52,500 bases of DNA from Glandiceps talaboti (lineage: Eukaryota; Hemichordata; Enteropneusta; Spengelidae). The first letter of the stretch is position 1. Each line of letters begins with the position of its first letter. The stretch spans positions 25,019,063 through 25,071,562 of the forward strand of contig NC_135557.1 in NCBI RefSeq assembly GCF_964340395.1, given 5' to 3'. The notes beneath the pieces were generated by a model. It was not told the DNA's origin and searched no databases. It worked only from the letters and a program-made list of their open reading frames with translations. Of this stretch, positions 1 to 13,728 are shown piece by piece. Position numbers and translations under genes: made by a program.

Positions 1-1552
1 AAGGTTTATAGACAACCCAATACCCCTCCAAATCAATCTCCGTCATATATTACAACACAAATCTCTTATTGATGTACAACGTACTGTCACATATCCAATA
101 TGACCTTTGTTTGTTTGATTGCAAATATATGTATATATACTGTAGGGATTGAAGTTCGGTAATAACTTGTAGGACGTGGAAATCAATAGTTCGTTCAGAC
201 GAGTGTTGCATTCTAATAGTAGCTATCACAATTACACATGGATGCCTCCAGGAATCATGCATGGCTTTCACCTGTTTTGTTTTCTCAAGCAAGACGGCCA
301 TGTTAACATCATGAAACTTGTATATACCTATAGTACCATATTTCTCCATACATTATACATGTAACGAGAAACACAATATCGGATGATCACACCTCTTGAC
401 TTATTCTTCTCAACAGTATGGTAGGTAAAGTACTCGTTGACTTACTGAAGCGTAAATTTAGATGGCAGCTACATTCATGTAGTACCAAGTAAACTGCAGA
501 TGAAAGATCGTATCGAGAAATATGTCATTATATAATCAAATGCAGGTCGAAGAAGAACAGTGTAGGGTTTGAAAGAAAGAGACGACACAGTAATCTACTG
601 ATTCAACGTTCAATTTTATAGAAAAAAAGAATAAGTAATATAAAATATCTGCATTGGTTTGTATTTTCTTTCTTCTGTTTAGGCGTGTTGAAAGTAATAA
701 ATTGCAACGGTGCTGACACATTCTTAACCCTGGACTACTGTTAACAACTGTTCTTGATGAAACATGTCTACTCACCCATTTTCAGATATATGTATTAGTT
801 TACCTGGATTCCGATTTGATTTATTGAGGACACTTCGTCTTCTCTGGTTATAAACTATAGTCATCAATTGTTCGAATCAGTCAATGTTATATAATCTAAA
901 TAGCATAGCAAATCGTCACGTAGTTGTTGTATTTTATTTATTAACGTGTCCTATGTGGACTTAAAGTATACATTTGTATATATGATCTGATACAATTGTT
1001 ATTAAAACTTGCCACATCCAGCCCCTTGGGCTTATAAGACACAAATCCAATTTGTTGCAAAATAAATAAACAGTAGTATACATTGTTAAGAAATAAGAGA
1101 CATAAAGTAGTTATTATTTTATTACGAAGACAAAAACCTTCAATCTTATACAATATACAAACGATATTCAGTTTTACTTAAGGAACTAAGGTGCAAATCA
1201 AAATCCACTTGAAATCTCCGATAAATTCCACCAGAGAACACAATGCAATAATTATATCAACATAGTGCAAGACTCGGAAATATCAGTTTTAAAGTTTCTG
1301 TTGTTACTGTACACTAACCTTATGTGGAAAACTCAAATCCATTCTCAGTTAAAAATAAGTCATTTCAGATTTCCATAGATAAAAGAATGCCAATTCCATA
1401 CTAAAAGAAAATGCCAATTTCCATGAATTTATACGATGCGGAGAACCCTCATTTTTCTTTCACTATTTCAAAGTAAGCAAACTTTCATGAGGTAAAGTCA
1501 CACAGATTTCAAGAATTTAATTTTCATGGAAAATTATCGTAGATTTACACTA
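1..1552. other. Unique AT-rich DNA, no gene seen
   Basis: I see no recognisable protein, RNA gene or tandem repeat here. The open frames are short (under 100 codons), in AT-rich sequence, and lack protein-like composition or convincing splice signals. Confidence 0.6.
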
Positions 1553-1656
1553 TTACCTAGGTCAATTCGTCCTAGAGGTACACTCTTATCTAAGTCAACC
1601 GGTCAAGAGGTGCACCCATACCTAAGTCAAATGGTCCTAGGTGTGCACTCTTACCT

Positions 1657-1659
<3 letters not shown>
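1553..1659. repeat. 33-bp minisatellite, about 3 units
   Basis: Units begin at about 1553, 1586, 1619 and 1652 and share the pattern TTACCTAAGTCAA followed by GGTCCTAG and GTGCACTC. The spacing is 32-33 bp with scattered substitutions. The array runs directly into the AAGA/GACA microsatellite. Confidence 0.75.
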
Positions 1660-2115
<456 letters not shown>

Positions 2116-2434
2116 GTACATACATACATACATACATACATACATACATACATACATGTACATACATACATACATACATACATACATACATACATACATA
2201 CATGTACATACATACATACATACATACATACATACATACATGTACATACATACATACATACATACATACATACATACATACATACACACATACATACATA
2301 CATACATACATACATACATACATACATACATAGTATACATACATACATACATACATACATACATACATAGTATACATACATACATACATAGTATACATAC
2401 ATACATACACACATACATACATACATACATACAT
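2116..2434. repeat. (CATA)n microsatellite, interrupted
   Basis: About 320 bp of CATA with regularly spaced interruptions (CATGTA, CACACATA, CATAGTATA). All three plus-strand frames and their complements stay open because the repeat lacks stops in some frames, so these ORFs are not genes. Confidence 0.97.
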
Positions 2435-2493
2435 CTACATTCGCTCTACTAACCGTATTGAGCACTTTGATGTGGTTATATCAACACCCTGTC

Positions 2494-3136
<643 letters not shown>

Positions 3137-3220
<84 letters not shown>

Positions 3221-3387
3221 CATACATACACTCACATACACACATACATACATACATACATACATACATACATACATACATACATACATACATACATACA
3301 TACATACATACATACATACATACGGACTGACAGACAGGCAAACAAACAAAAAAACAAACAAATAAACAGACTATATATATATATATA
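3137..3387. repeat. Compound TA / CATA / AAAC / TA microsatellite
   Basis: TA at 3137-3220 (one CA interruption), CATA at 3221-3322, an AAAC-rich run at about 3339-3370, then a short TA tract ending at 3387 directly against repeat R1. Confidence 0.95.
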
Positions 3388-3621
<234 letters not shown>

Positions 3622-3641
3622 CACTACACAAAAAATCCAAC

Positions 3642-3759
3642 TTACCCACCTTAACCCAACCTATACCCTACCTGTGACCCACCTAACCACTATCTCTGTC
3701 CAGGGGTTGTACGATATGCATTGGAAAGACATGGTCAAATATTACTTTTCGTATAGTGA
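3642..3759 (+). repeat. R2 dispersed repeat, copy 1 (internally deleted)
   Basis: Shares TACCCTACCTGTGACCCACC, TCTGTCCAGGGG and ATGGTCAAATAT...TTTCGTATAGTGA with 31164-31399. The second copy is about twice as long, so this copy lacks about 120 bp between the two conserved blocks. No coding capacity; origin unknown. Confidence 0.7.
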
Positions 3760-5044
3760 CATTGCAAGTTAAATATTGTTAAAATGAGGACACAACATAG
3801 AACCTAAACATTTGAAATACTACACATAATTAGTCATTAGCGTAAGCAAGATTGACGCTTTCGTCCACCCTGTGACCCTAACGGTCAAAGTCAGACATTA
3901 ATACTAGTGTCTTTATACGGTTCTAGGCCTGTTGCACTCTAGTCTTGTTACTAGACCCCTCCTGCTATTCCGCTCACTGTGATGGCAACCGAAGGTCTTT
4001 TATGAGGATGATAGCACTGGACTGCACCTTTCTGGAAAAAGCCCGAGGTCTAGCATCTAGATTAGTTGCACCCCCCCCCCACACACACACATGACGCCCC
4101 CGTCCCATTGCTCCTCGAACAATGTTGTTTTTTTGTAATAGGATGTTAGATGTGTATGGAGTCTCTATGCAGTTATTGAGTTATGCAAAACATATTTTTA
4201 TTTTTAACTACAAATATGTCCAACATTCACTATGTCCCGAAATAAAGTGACGCGCATATGCCCCAAATGACATATTACCTTCGTGCCATGTTTGGAAGAA
4301 ATCGGATATTGCATGTCTAGAGCATGGACGTTTTATGGACAGATGGACGAATTCCTATGTAATAGCTCCATTACCACTACCACCTCCTTCCAGGTGACTA
4401 AAGGCAAGGGAAATGACATACATACTATCTAAAGGTATCTAAAACACAGAGTAAAAAAACAGAATATACCAATTTCCCAGTGTTCTCGGCAATACACAAT
4501 ATAATGATGAAATTAAATACGTTTTCGTTCGTACCAGAAGAGAAACAGAAAGAAGGCAATGAACATAGTCACTTCGTTAGGTACCTAAATAAAAGGCACA
4601 GCTTGTCATCGGTTCCTGAAAAAAATTCAGACAACATAGTGAATCAAATAAATTATAGTTTTTTACTGTACATCAGTAATAAACAGGCTAAATGCTGCTT
4701 GTTTGTTATCTAGACTTGGATACTTTACATAACTGATAAATGTTGTTTGGTACTGACTGAAAATAGATAGGACGGATGATTTTGACGATAATTTATTCTA
4801 CTCGTGTGATGTCATCCTATCCTTTAAAGCTATGAAATATATACATTATTTATCGTGCTGTGCTGATACCTTACAAAACCCACGTACACGATATTGGTTT
4901 ACATATTGGCTTTCAACGGGGTTAAAATATTCAGCAAAGTATGACATTTACTTACGACAAAACAAGAAAATTTAACAAAGTCAGTTATTTTAAATGTGTA
5001 ATGGTAATATTTTAATATCATTCAAGACATTCAAGACATAAAAA
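3760..5044. other. Unique DNA with a short poly-C/CA run
   Basis: There is a C homopolymer followed by CA repeats at about 4070-4092. A 77-codon frame at 4480-4713 follows a possible acceptor (TTTCCCAG) but has no recognisable family. I see nothing else. Confidence 0.5.
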
Positions 5045-5184
5045 CACATACATACATACATACATACATACATACATACATACATACATACACACATACA
5101 TACATACATACATACATACATACATACATACATACATACATACATTCGTACATATATATGTACATACATACATACATACATACA

Positions 5185-5216
<32 letters not shown>

Positions 5217-5445
5217 CATACATACATACATACATTCGTACATATATATGTACATACATACATACATACATACATACATACATACATACATACACATACA
5301 TACATACATACATACATACATACACACATACATACATACATACATACATACATACATACACACACACACATACATACATACATACATACATACATACATA
5401 CATACATACATACATACATACATACATACATACATACATACATAC
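5045..5445. repeat. (CATA)n microsatellite with 90-bp internal duplication
   Basis: About 400 bp of CATA. The rare interruption CATTCGTACATATATATGTA occurs at 5143 and again at 5233, indicating a segmental duplication of 90 bp inside the array. Long open frames here come from the repeat. Confidence 0.96.
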
Positions 5446-6474
5446 GGCACAAATAAACTGATATGTTAAAAGTCAACGTATACGCATAGACAACTGTTAG
5501 GAATGGGAAATTAATAATACATTGAGCTAAATATCCATATATCATATTGCCATATGTTCAAAGTAAATAATACATTGCATTTTCTATACAGGCAAAATTT
5601 CTTTGATAGACAAACAACTAAGCAAAGATATAACAAAATATATGTGTACACAATTTTGTTTATATGTATCTTCTCTGAGTATGCATTTTGTTTGCTCTGT
5701 TTTTGATGAATAACATTCCAAAAAATGACATTCGAGAAAGTCATATACCGCTGGCGGCTCTCACAGTAGAAATGTGAATAGGTACGCATGCGCGTGTCCT
5801 CATTCGTCCTTATGGCGACAGGAACTGATTGGATATTCATTAGCAAAGGATGTTGGGTAGTGTATGATTCGACGAAACACTGACAGACATTTGAGCTAAA
5901 TCTTTGCTACAGTTAATGAACACGGGGCTAGAAATATGACGACCTTATACACTGTTTTAATAGCCATCTGCTATTCCAAGAGTTGACTTGCAACTAATAA
6001 AATTGGAACATATTCTAAATCATATTAATTGTAAACATTCAGTTATCTAAATTTTATATTACTATTTACTTCGTTATTCATTCATTCAGCGAATCGTTTG
6101 TTCAGAAATGCATTAATTTATATTCGTTTATTCATTCATTGGACTGTATATATTTCTATTTTTTATTTTTTTATTATTTATCTTATTTTTCATTTAGAGG
6201 AAAACGAATATTTAAGTTGCCATTAATGAAAGAGATGGCTGTAAATAAATGAAGTTTACTGAAATGTAATTTTAATCATTTGTTACTAGTTATTAGGCAA
6301 CATAACAATAAAAATGCCTTTTGCAAAATCTACATACGGGCATTATGTATGTGTCGATCATGTAATTACTTTTTCATTATTAAAAAAATACACCACTTGT
6401 TATTCTGTATTAATTAAACGTTCATTCGACTAGAACATTGTTGAAAGTGGCATTTCAGATGAACTTAGTGTGGA

Positions 6475-6517
<43 letters not shown>

Positions 6518-7119
6518 TGTAATTTTACAGCTAATATAGGTAGAATAAGGAAAAAAAGGTCATGATTGTACTATGGCCAAGGTATACCTTGATTTTAAAT
6601 TGCCATGTGTATTCTTTTTGTAGAAATTCACAACAACCGTGACGATATTACATGTTATGGATTATTTCAATCCCTGCGAGCGTTGTTTTATGAATATAAC
6701 AGGCTTGAGTGACACAGCGCCACGCATACATCATGATGTGTTTTAACTGCTATACTAAGGGGTCTTTGGGAATAACAATGATTTGAAATTAGCCTTGTAA
6801 AATGAATAGGAGTTGCATTGAACGTAGCATTCAGTCGGAAGACATCTAGCTGTATCGTAGCTGTATATTTTATCCAAACCACAATAGTTTCAATTCGCAC
6901 GACATTCTACAAGACCCTACACGCGGTGTCGACCCCAAACCTTGCAGTGCTCCTTACCAGCCAGTGTCACAAGAACGCGTATGGTTTGTTAGATGGACTA
7001 GACTTTTAGCAAAAACATTCTAATCGGCGCTACAGTGTTCTTGCGCTACAGACATTTAGATTGTTTAGCGGACCATAGGTGTCTAATCACCATCTTTGAA
7101 GATTTGGTGCTCCCTTACC
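5446..7119. other. Unique DNA with one (GT)n tract
   Basis: (GT)n lies at 6476-6516. A minus-strand frame at 5511-5846 (111 codons) has no identifiable domain and an ordinary length for such AT-rich DNA, so I do not call it. Confidence 0.5.
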
Positions 7120-7127
7120 ACGGCTTT

Positions 7128-7305
7128 CACGTGACCATGGCATTAAAACCAATAATCGCTTCCTGTCTACTCAAAGTACAAAGAAGAGAGCGTAAGGAAT
7201 GACAGTTCATCTACAAAACAACCCAGTCAACGTTCGGAACAATTGCATCGTCCAGTAATTTCAAGCAAGTGTCAGTTCCTGAATTTATTCTTCAGTTGCT
7301 AAGCG
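7128..7305 (+). promoter_or_regulatory. Possible promoter and 5' non-coding exon
   Basis: A CACGTGAC E-box (7128-7135), a CCAAT box (7149-7153) and an ETS-like CTTCCTG (7159-7165) cluster within 40 bp. About 140 bp downstream is a strong splice donor (AAGCG then GTGAGT at 7306). An acceptor-like GCAG ends at 7563, and a 60-codon frame at 7575-7757 starts with a hydrophobic, signal-peptide-like stretch (KIVCITLLAFIVNIYCI). An earlier ATG at 7568 is in another frame, which weakens the model. Nothing is recognised by family. Confidence 0.18.
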
Positions 7306-9115
7306 GTGAGTATTAAAACCAGAGTCATTACATGTATCGTAGTAACATTGTAGTTTTTCCTTATAGCTTTTAACACGATACATTAAAATATTTCGAAATG
7401 AAATCTGCTTTGATCAGTGGATCAATGTTTTTACATCACCAACTTAGTCTAACGGAAATCTATAAAACACCAAATCCTGTACCACTATGCCTGCATATCA
7501 CAAAACATACCTGGCAGTTTATCAAACACGCGTTTAGATTTCAAATAATTTCCTGGAATGCAGGTACATGATGTATGAAAATAGTATGTATAACGCTGCT
7601 TGCCTTTATAGTCAACATATATTGCATTACATCAATCTTTTCAACTGCGTCAGAGACGAAATTATATCTTTTGTCATACCCAATGAGTGAAATTGCGCCA
7701 TTGTTCAAATCACAGGATAATGTAATGACTTTGTACGTGTATCAAAGGGATTGTTAGAAAAGACAACAACATTTGGTGCTTTGATACACTACCCAAAATG
7801 CATCAAGTACACATGGTTACACAGTATGATTTCAACTTTACGTAGCTAATAAACGAGAGAATTTAGATATGGCCTTGAATGTTCATAGTAATCAGAATTG
7901 TTCTGATATAAGCTTTACATTATCTGGTGGGGATTAGCTTTCAAATGAGAAAGTACAGCGGTTCATATATTACGTCCTATTGATGACACTGTCTGGTTTC
8001 ACTTTACTGTGTTGGAAGATTTTAAGAGATATGAAATGTATCGCGTTGACATCCACTGCCTCAAGCCCTGTTTGTGTAACGTATATTATACAAAACCTCA
8101 TTTACAAACATTATAATTAGCCTCACAAATTACGTTGTCTTGACACATCAGTGCAGAGAGGGTGTGGATAATATTTTCCAGTACTGCTAAAAAATAGACA
8201 GGGTACGTTCAATAAAAATATTACTTGATGTTGTCATGGTTACGGTTCTATCTTGACTGGTTACATTAAACAAGCGATGCGCCTGACGTGTTACATATGA
8301 TCGATCGCTAATTCACCATGGGGTAAACACATAGAGTCGATATTTAGTGGAGATATGTCCAACTGTTTACACGTTCGAGTCTTGCCAGCCAAGCGTGTCT
8401 GTGCAGTCATCATGCCAAGAGAAGTGCGCGCGGCGATTCTAGATCTGCGAACAATGATGCGTTTTTGGTTTAGGTTGATTCTACGTCGATGTCTCTCGTC
8501 TGTCTTCCGTCTTTTTATAATTTTCATCTTCTTCTCCGAAACCGACAGTCAGAATACTTTGATATTTACTCTGCATGTCTCTTGGGGGAGGCTATTCAAA
8601 TTTGTTCATGCCAAGTTGATCTGTGCCATTTTTAGTTTTTTTTCGGCATTTTCGTCAAAAATGATATTTTCAACTTCTCAAATACTACTTGTCAGCCTGC
8701 TTTGATATGTAACATGTAGATATCCAGAGAGTAGCTTGCTCAGATTTGTTAATTTCAAGTAAATACACATTCTTTTCTATTCTGTGTGATTTTTTGTGAC
8801 CGGCACCATGTTGGATTATAGCACACTATAAAGCTGAAGTAAGCAGCCACTTTTCATTAAGGACAGACAACAAGAAATGTAATATACTTTATAATGCTAC
8901 ACATCATTTGCCCTCGATGACACTTGTCTGTTTGTTGGGAAAAGGGTAGTAGACTTCAGCACAAATCTGAAAAATGGCGTTCTCCAGGAAATGTAATGTT
9001 AATCACATAAATACCTTCAAAATGTTTGGTTTTTCAAAGAGATTACGAATTAACTTTGGTAGGTTGAGTTGTAACCCTGTTCAGAGTGTGAGAATTTTCG
9101 AATTTTCATTTGATT
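7306..9115. other. Unique DNA, no gene supported
   Basis: A 116-codon plus-strand frame (8355-8705) and an overlapping minus-strand frame (8291-8527) exist, but neither shows a recognisable motif. They lie in the same DNA, so at most one could be real. Confidence 0.45.
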
Positions 9116-9370
9116 TTAATCAAAATATCTCAAATACCTGGATTTTCCATCAAACCGTTTTGTCAGGATACTACCCGTTTCAAAATGCGTTGCTTCTTTT
9201 GCCGATTTTGACGCGATTGGGGTGCCTCTGAACATCTCATGGGTCTTGAAGGCTCTGTAATTAATGTTGGAGTTAGAAAATGTCCGATTGTTGGTAAGGA
9301 AGGTGTAATTTAGCAGACGAATCAATCCAACTTTACGATTGAGATCTGAATAGGTAGTGCTTGCTTCCAA
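9116..9370 (-). CDS. Unidentified minus-strand ORF, possible terminal exon
   Basis: The frame runs from a non-ATG codon at 9370 to TAA at 9116. Its composition is more protein-like than most frames here: few low-complexity runs, mixed charge, several codons ending in C. A possible acceptor (ACCTATTCAG on the minus strand) sits near its upstream end, which would make it a last coding exon. There is no known motif. It could equally be a chance frame or a decayed transposon fragment. Confidence 0.2.
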   Translation of the reverse strand: MEASTTYSDLNRKVGLIRLLNYTFLTNNRTFSNSNINYRAFKTHEMFRGTPIASKSAKEATHFETGSILTKRFDGKSRYLRYFD

Positions 9371-9597
9371 TTAAACATTGTACCTACAGTTGTTGCTGCT
9401 ACATTCAAGCAGGGATCACATGGTCCTAGAAAACCATGGAAAATAATCGCGGTCAATCAATTGACGAGCTACTCTTTGTGCTAAAGCCACACATTCATAT
9501 GATTCACTACACTCGTAAATGTGATAATATTTTCAAAGTCTTTCACCATGGTAGTGAATCAAAATTCACTTCACGCTAACTCAGACAGTCAAACGAT

Positions 9598-10248
9598 CAT
9601 TCTCCACTACACTTTGCCCCAAAAAGACAATGCCTATGCATAGTTGACGCCTCCATGTTTGTTTTGATCTTGTGTAATGCTACTCCGAGATCTCCACGAC
9701 ACTTTGCCCCCCCCCCAAGACCATGCCTATGCATAGTTGACGCCTCCATGTTTGTTTTGATCTTGTGTATTGCTACTCCAAGGTCTCCACGACACTTTGC
9801 CACCCAAAAAGACAATGCCTATGCATAGTTGACGCCCCAATGTTTGTTTTGATCTTGTGTATTGGTACTCCGAGGTCTCCACGACACTTTGCCCCCCAAA
9901 AGACCATGCCTATGCATAGTTGACGCCTCCATGTTTGTTTTGATCTTGTATATTGCTACTCCAAGGTCTCCACGACACTTTGCCACCCAAAAAGACAATG
10001 CCTATGCATAGTTGACTCCTCCATGTTTGTTGTGATCTCGTGTTTTGTTACTCCGAGGTCTCCACGACACTTTGCCCCCCCCCCCAAGACCATGCCTATG
10101 CATAGTTGACGCCCCCATGTTTGTTTTGATATTGTGTATTGCTACTCCGAGGTCTCCACGACACTTTGCCCCCCCCCCCCCAAGACCATGCCTTTGCATA
10201 GTTGACGCCCCCATGTTTGTTTTGATATTGTGTATTGGTACTCCGAGG
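9598..10248. repeat. 92-bp minisatellite, 7 units in two alternating subtypes
   Basis: Units start (TCTCCAC) at 9601, 9691, 9784, 9876, 9967, 10059 and 10153. Each contains the palindromic CTATGCATAG (CTTTGCATAG in the last), TTGACGCCTCCATG or a variant, and TACTCCGAG. One subtype has an A-rich AAAAAGACAATG segment; the other has a C homopolymer then AAGACCATG. They alternate A-B-A-B-A-B-B, a dimeric higher-order pattern. The C runs vary from about 6 to 13. The period is not a fixed multiple of three, so the open frames in it are not genes. Confidence 0.93.
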
Positions 10249-11422
<1,174 letters not shown>

Positions 11423-11463
11423 GTGTCTGATGATCGCAATATGCGTGAAACTCCGAGTTACAC
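11423..11463 (+). ncRNA. Type I hammerhead ribozyme motif (R1 copy C)
   Basis: Stem I GTGT (11423-11426) pairs with ACAC (11460-11463); core CTGATGA (11427-11433); stem II CGCA/TGCG (11435-11438 and 11442-11445) with loop ATA; GAA (11447-11449); stem III ACTC/GAGT (11450-11453 and 11455-11458); H17 = T (11459). Compared with copy A, stem I has changed from GTTGT/ACAAC to GTGT/ACAC: a U-A pair became a G-C pair on both strands. The R1 body stops at the TA tract at 11495, so only the 5' module remains. Confidence 0.72.
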
Positions 11464-11489
11464 CCAAGAAAGAGTTCCAGTACTACCAA

Positions 11490-11493
<4 letters not shown>

Positions 11494-11555
<62 letters not shown>
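11494..11555. repeat. (TA)n microsatellite
   Basis: Pure TA that starts at exactly the point (AAAACTA) where R1 copy A switches from its 5' to its 3' module. Confidence 0.96.
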
Positions 11556-11557
<2 letters not shown>

Positions 11558-11581
11558 CATTCTACTTGGCGAAAGAAGAAT

Positions 11582-11721
<140 letters not shown>

Positions 11722-11879
11722 GGGAAGTCAGTGGTAAGATTTATCCGTAGCACAGTGCTCGATAAGTCTGCACGCAAAGCGGAGTATATGTTGAGGGTAG
11801 TCAGCATCTCCTGACGATTGATTTACTCACGAAACAGGCTTGTAGAGACGAAAAACCCTACTTGTTTTTCTTCTACCTT

Positions 11880-11884
<5 letters not shown>
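11722..11884 (+). mobile_element. Putative Penelope-like element pLTR-like segment (R1-related)
   Basis: This 163-bp non-repetitive block lies between two TA tracts, immediately upstream of the Penelope-like coding remnant. It contains hammerhead motif D. Read on the minus strand, its 5' part has TATCGAGCACTGT, close to TATAGAGCACTGT in the R1 3' module, so the two repeats appear related. In Penelope-like elements a ribozyme-bearing pLTR precedes the ORF; that arrangement is what is seen here. Assignment is by inference. Confidence 0.55.
11807..11848 (+). ncRNA. Type I hammerhead ribozyme motif D
   Basis: Stem I TCTC (11807-11810) pairs with GAGA (11845-11848); core CTGACGA (11811-11817); stem II TGA (11819-11821) with loop TTTAC and TCA (11827-11829); GAA (11831-11833); stem III ACA (11834-11836) with loop GGCT and TGT (11841-11843); H17 = A (11844), giving a GUA cleavage triplet. 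Outside the core the sequence differs from R1 in all three stems, yet each stem pairs. The 10.1/11.1 position (U, C) is unpaired, as in R1. Predicted cleavage lies after 11844. Confidence 0.68.

Positions 11885-11971
<87 letters not shown>
11885..11971. repeat. (TA)n microsatellite
   Basis: About 43 TA units between the hammerhead D block and the decayed ORF. Confidence 0.97.
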
Positions 11972-11973
<2 letters not shown>

Positions 11974-11978
11974 CCACT

Positions 11979-12369
11979 ATGGATTACACACCAGAATATT
12001 CTGCAGCAATCTCATCAGCCAAGAAACTTACTCGATTCGTTGAAAATATACGATACTCTAAAACTTGTCATCAAAAGAGAATAATCACAAAAGCATTACA
12101 ACTCTCAGTTCCAAAACCATCTGTTATTGACCCTCATGTAGCTTCTGAATGGCGCTCATTCCTTGATGATACATCACGCCAGTTGAACTCTCTTCTCATA
12201 TCTACATATGAATAACATAACATTCCAGAATTAAGAAAACACAACAATGCAGCCCTGTACAACTTAAAGTCGTCATCTGGATCTGACTTCACTTTCAAAC
12301 GTCGTGACAAATGCCGTTCACTTCTTAAACAGATACAATGTCGTCGTAACAGAAAAATTACGTCTCTTA
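11979..12369 (+). pseudogene. Decayed ORF, probable N-terminal part of a Penelope-like element
   Basis: An ATG at 11979 opens a 78-codon frame to TAA at 12213-12215. The same frame then continues with protein-like sequence for about 50 more codons (IPELRKHNNAALYNLK, FTFKRRDKCRSLLKQIQ), so the stop looks like a nonsense mutation in a longer protein. Visible blocks are a basic/aromatic segment (RFVENIRYSKTCHQKRIITK) followed by HVASEWRSFLDDTSRQLNSL. From memory this spacing resembles the region upstream of the reverse transcriptase in Penelope-like elements, whose intact forms have an IPKGL-like motif where ITKAL is seen here. No RT or GIY-YIG domain follows; the copy is truncated near 12370. 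The upstream hammerhead supports the assignment. Family placement is an inference from pattern, not from a search. Confidence 0.5.
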
Positions 12370-12937
12370 TAAACATATATTGTATATTTCTTTTCTGGTT
12401 TCAACACTCACTCTACACTGTCGTTGCCTCAATGGCAATAGTCTGGCAAAATGTATTAGTACAGAAATGTTTGTTTTGTATTTTTCTTTTCTTTCCATAA
12501 TAAATCTATCCAATTCATGTCGAATACCATCCCCACGCCCTGTCTTTTTTGTCTTTTTGATTATGTTGGGGGAAACTGTATTCCCTCTTGTTGAAATTTA
12601 TTGCAGTGCAATGTGATAAACATCATTTTCCATCGAAGTATTAAAGAATCAATTTGCGTGGAATGAGCTTCATGGACAGTGATAGATGGAAGTATTCACA
12701 CATGCTGATTAAACCGTTCTATACTGAATGAAGCAATGCTATCATAATGAAAGAGAGATTCAGAAATGATAAATACCAAATGGCATCTCTAATAGGGTCA
12801 TTCGCCGAACCCTTATTTGCGAGTAATCGCGGTACCTAAGTCGTGTATTAATTACACACTATGTGATTTGAGATCGCCTTTAGTGAAACAACAACTAACA
12901 ACTAACAACAAACCCGACCTCCCCATCTGTGTTTTTT
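12370..12937. other. Unique DNA, nothing seen
   Basis: No coding fragment or repeat recognised after the end of the retroelement remnant. Confidence 0.5.
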
Positions 12938-12971
12938 CCTTCCGTAAGGAGGGAGATATATTAGGGCTGAA

Positions 12972-13046
<75 letters not shown>

Positions 13047-13165
13047 ACCGTTTTCTCCGAAACGGCTGGCTCAATTCAAACGAAATTTGGCACAAGTGTT
13101 CCGTTGAGTAATGGCAAGAACTGTTGAAGTTTTGGTAAAATTCGCCTCAAACATTAATGAGCAAT
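12938..13165 (+). repeat. R3 dispersed repeat with TG core, copy 1
   Basis: It starts with the hairpin CCTTCC-GTAA-GGAGGG (one G-U pair), then a (TG)n tract at 12973-13046, then CTCCGAAACGGCTGGCTCAA, TTCAAACGAAATTTGGCA and GAGTAATGGCAAGAACTG. The same order occurs at 27859-28060. The TG tract sits inside the element in both copies, so it is probably part of the repeat. Confidence 0.8.
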
Positions 13166-13728
13166 TAACGTAATTAATTGTTTTCAGTAATTAGGTTATA
13201 TCTCAAGAGTGCACCCTTTAAATGCAATATAATTTTGTATTTGTCGTGAAAATTGTATTGATGTATCTTTAATTTTTAATAAGATATTGGCATATTTTCT
13301 GTACATTGTACACAAGATGGTCATGGACATTAAAGGCTGCCCTCGTTGTTGTGCAAGTGAAGGTATCAGGAGAAAGCGGCCCCACTCGGGAAAACTCACT
13401 GTACAAATTTTGCCCATGAACACGACCAAAGTCACGTTCATTTATTAATCTTTTACAAGTGTTTATGGACGGAACTTTATCAAATGCACAGCTAGCCAAA
13501 AATCAAACATTTTGATTCTAGACGTACATAGATACGTATATACGTATGGTGAAATGTTTGATTTGTTAGGCTGCAGTACAGTGATCATCACTCTCCTCGT
13601 CTGCATGTACATACGTGTAATATCGTCAAGATCATCGCTATAGGAAATCTATATTTACATGTATTTCACTTCAAGCAACCTTCCACTATGTATCTTACTG
13701 TCCTGACTGTACTTGTGTGATTACAAAG
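13166..13728. other. Unique DNA, no gene supported
   Basis: Two overlapping minus-strand frames (13196-13499) lie in the same DNA in different phases; neither shows a known motif. Confidence 0.45.

Noticed and set aside
870-890. TTGTTCGAATCAG, resembling a tRNA B box
   Set aside because: No A box at a suitable distance and no cloverleaf can be folded around it.
4990-5545. Minus-strand ORFs up to 175 codons
   Set aside because: Same CATA repeat artefact, with no unique coding sequence.
5783-5795. CGCATGCGCG, NRF1-like site (also CGCATGCG at about 17797 and 39378)
   Set aside because: Isolated octamers without a nearby start codon, exon or other promoter signals.
8365-8385. ACGTTCGAGTCTTG, resembling a tRNA B box
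   Set aside because: The upstream sequence gives no A box, acceptor stem or anticodon arm.
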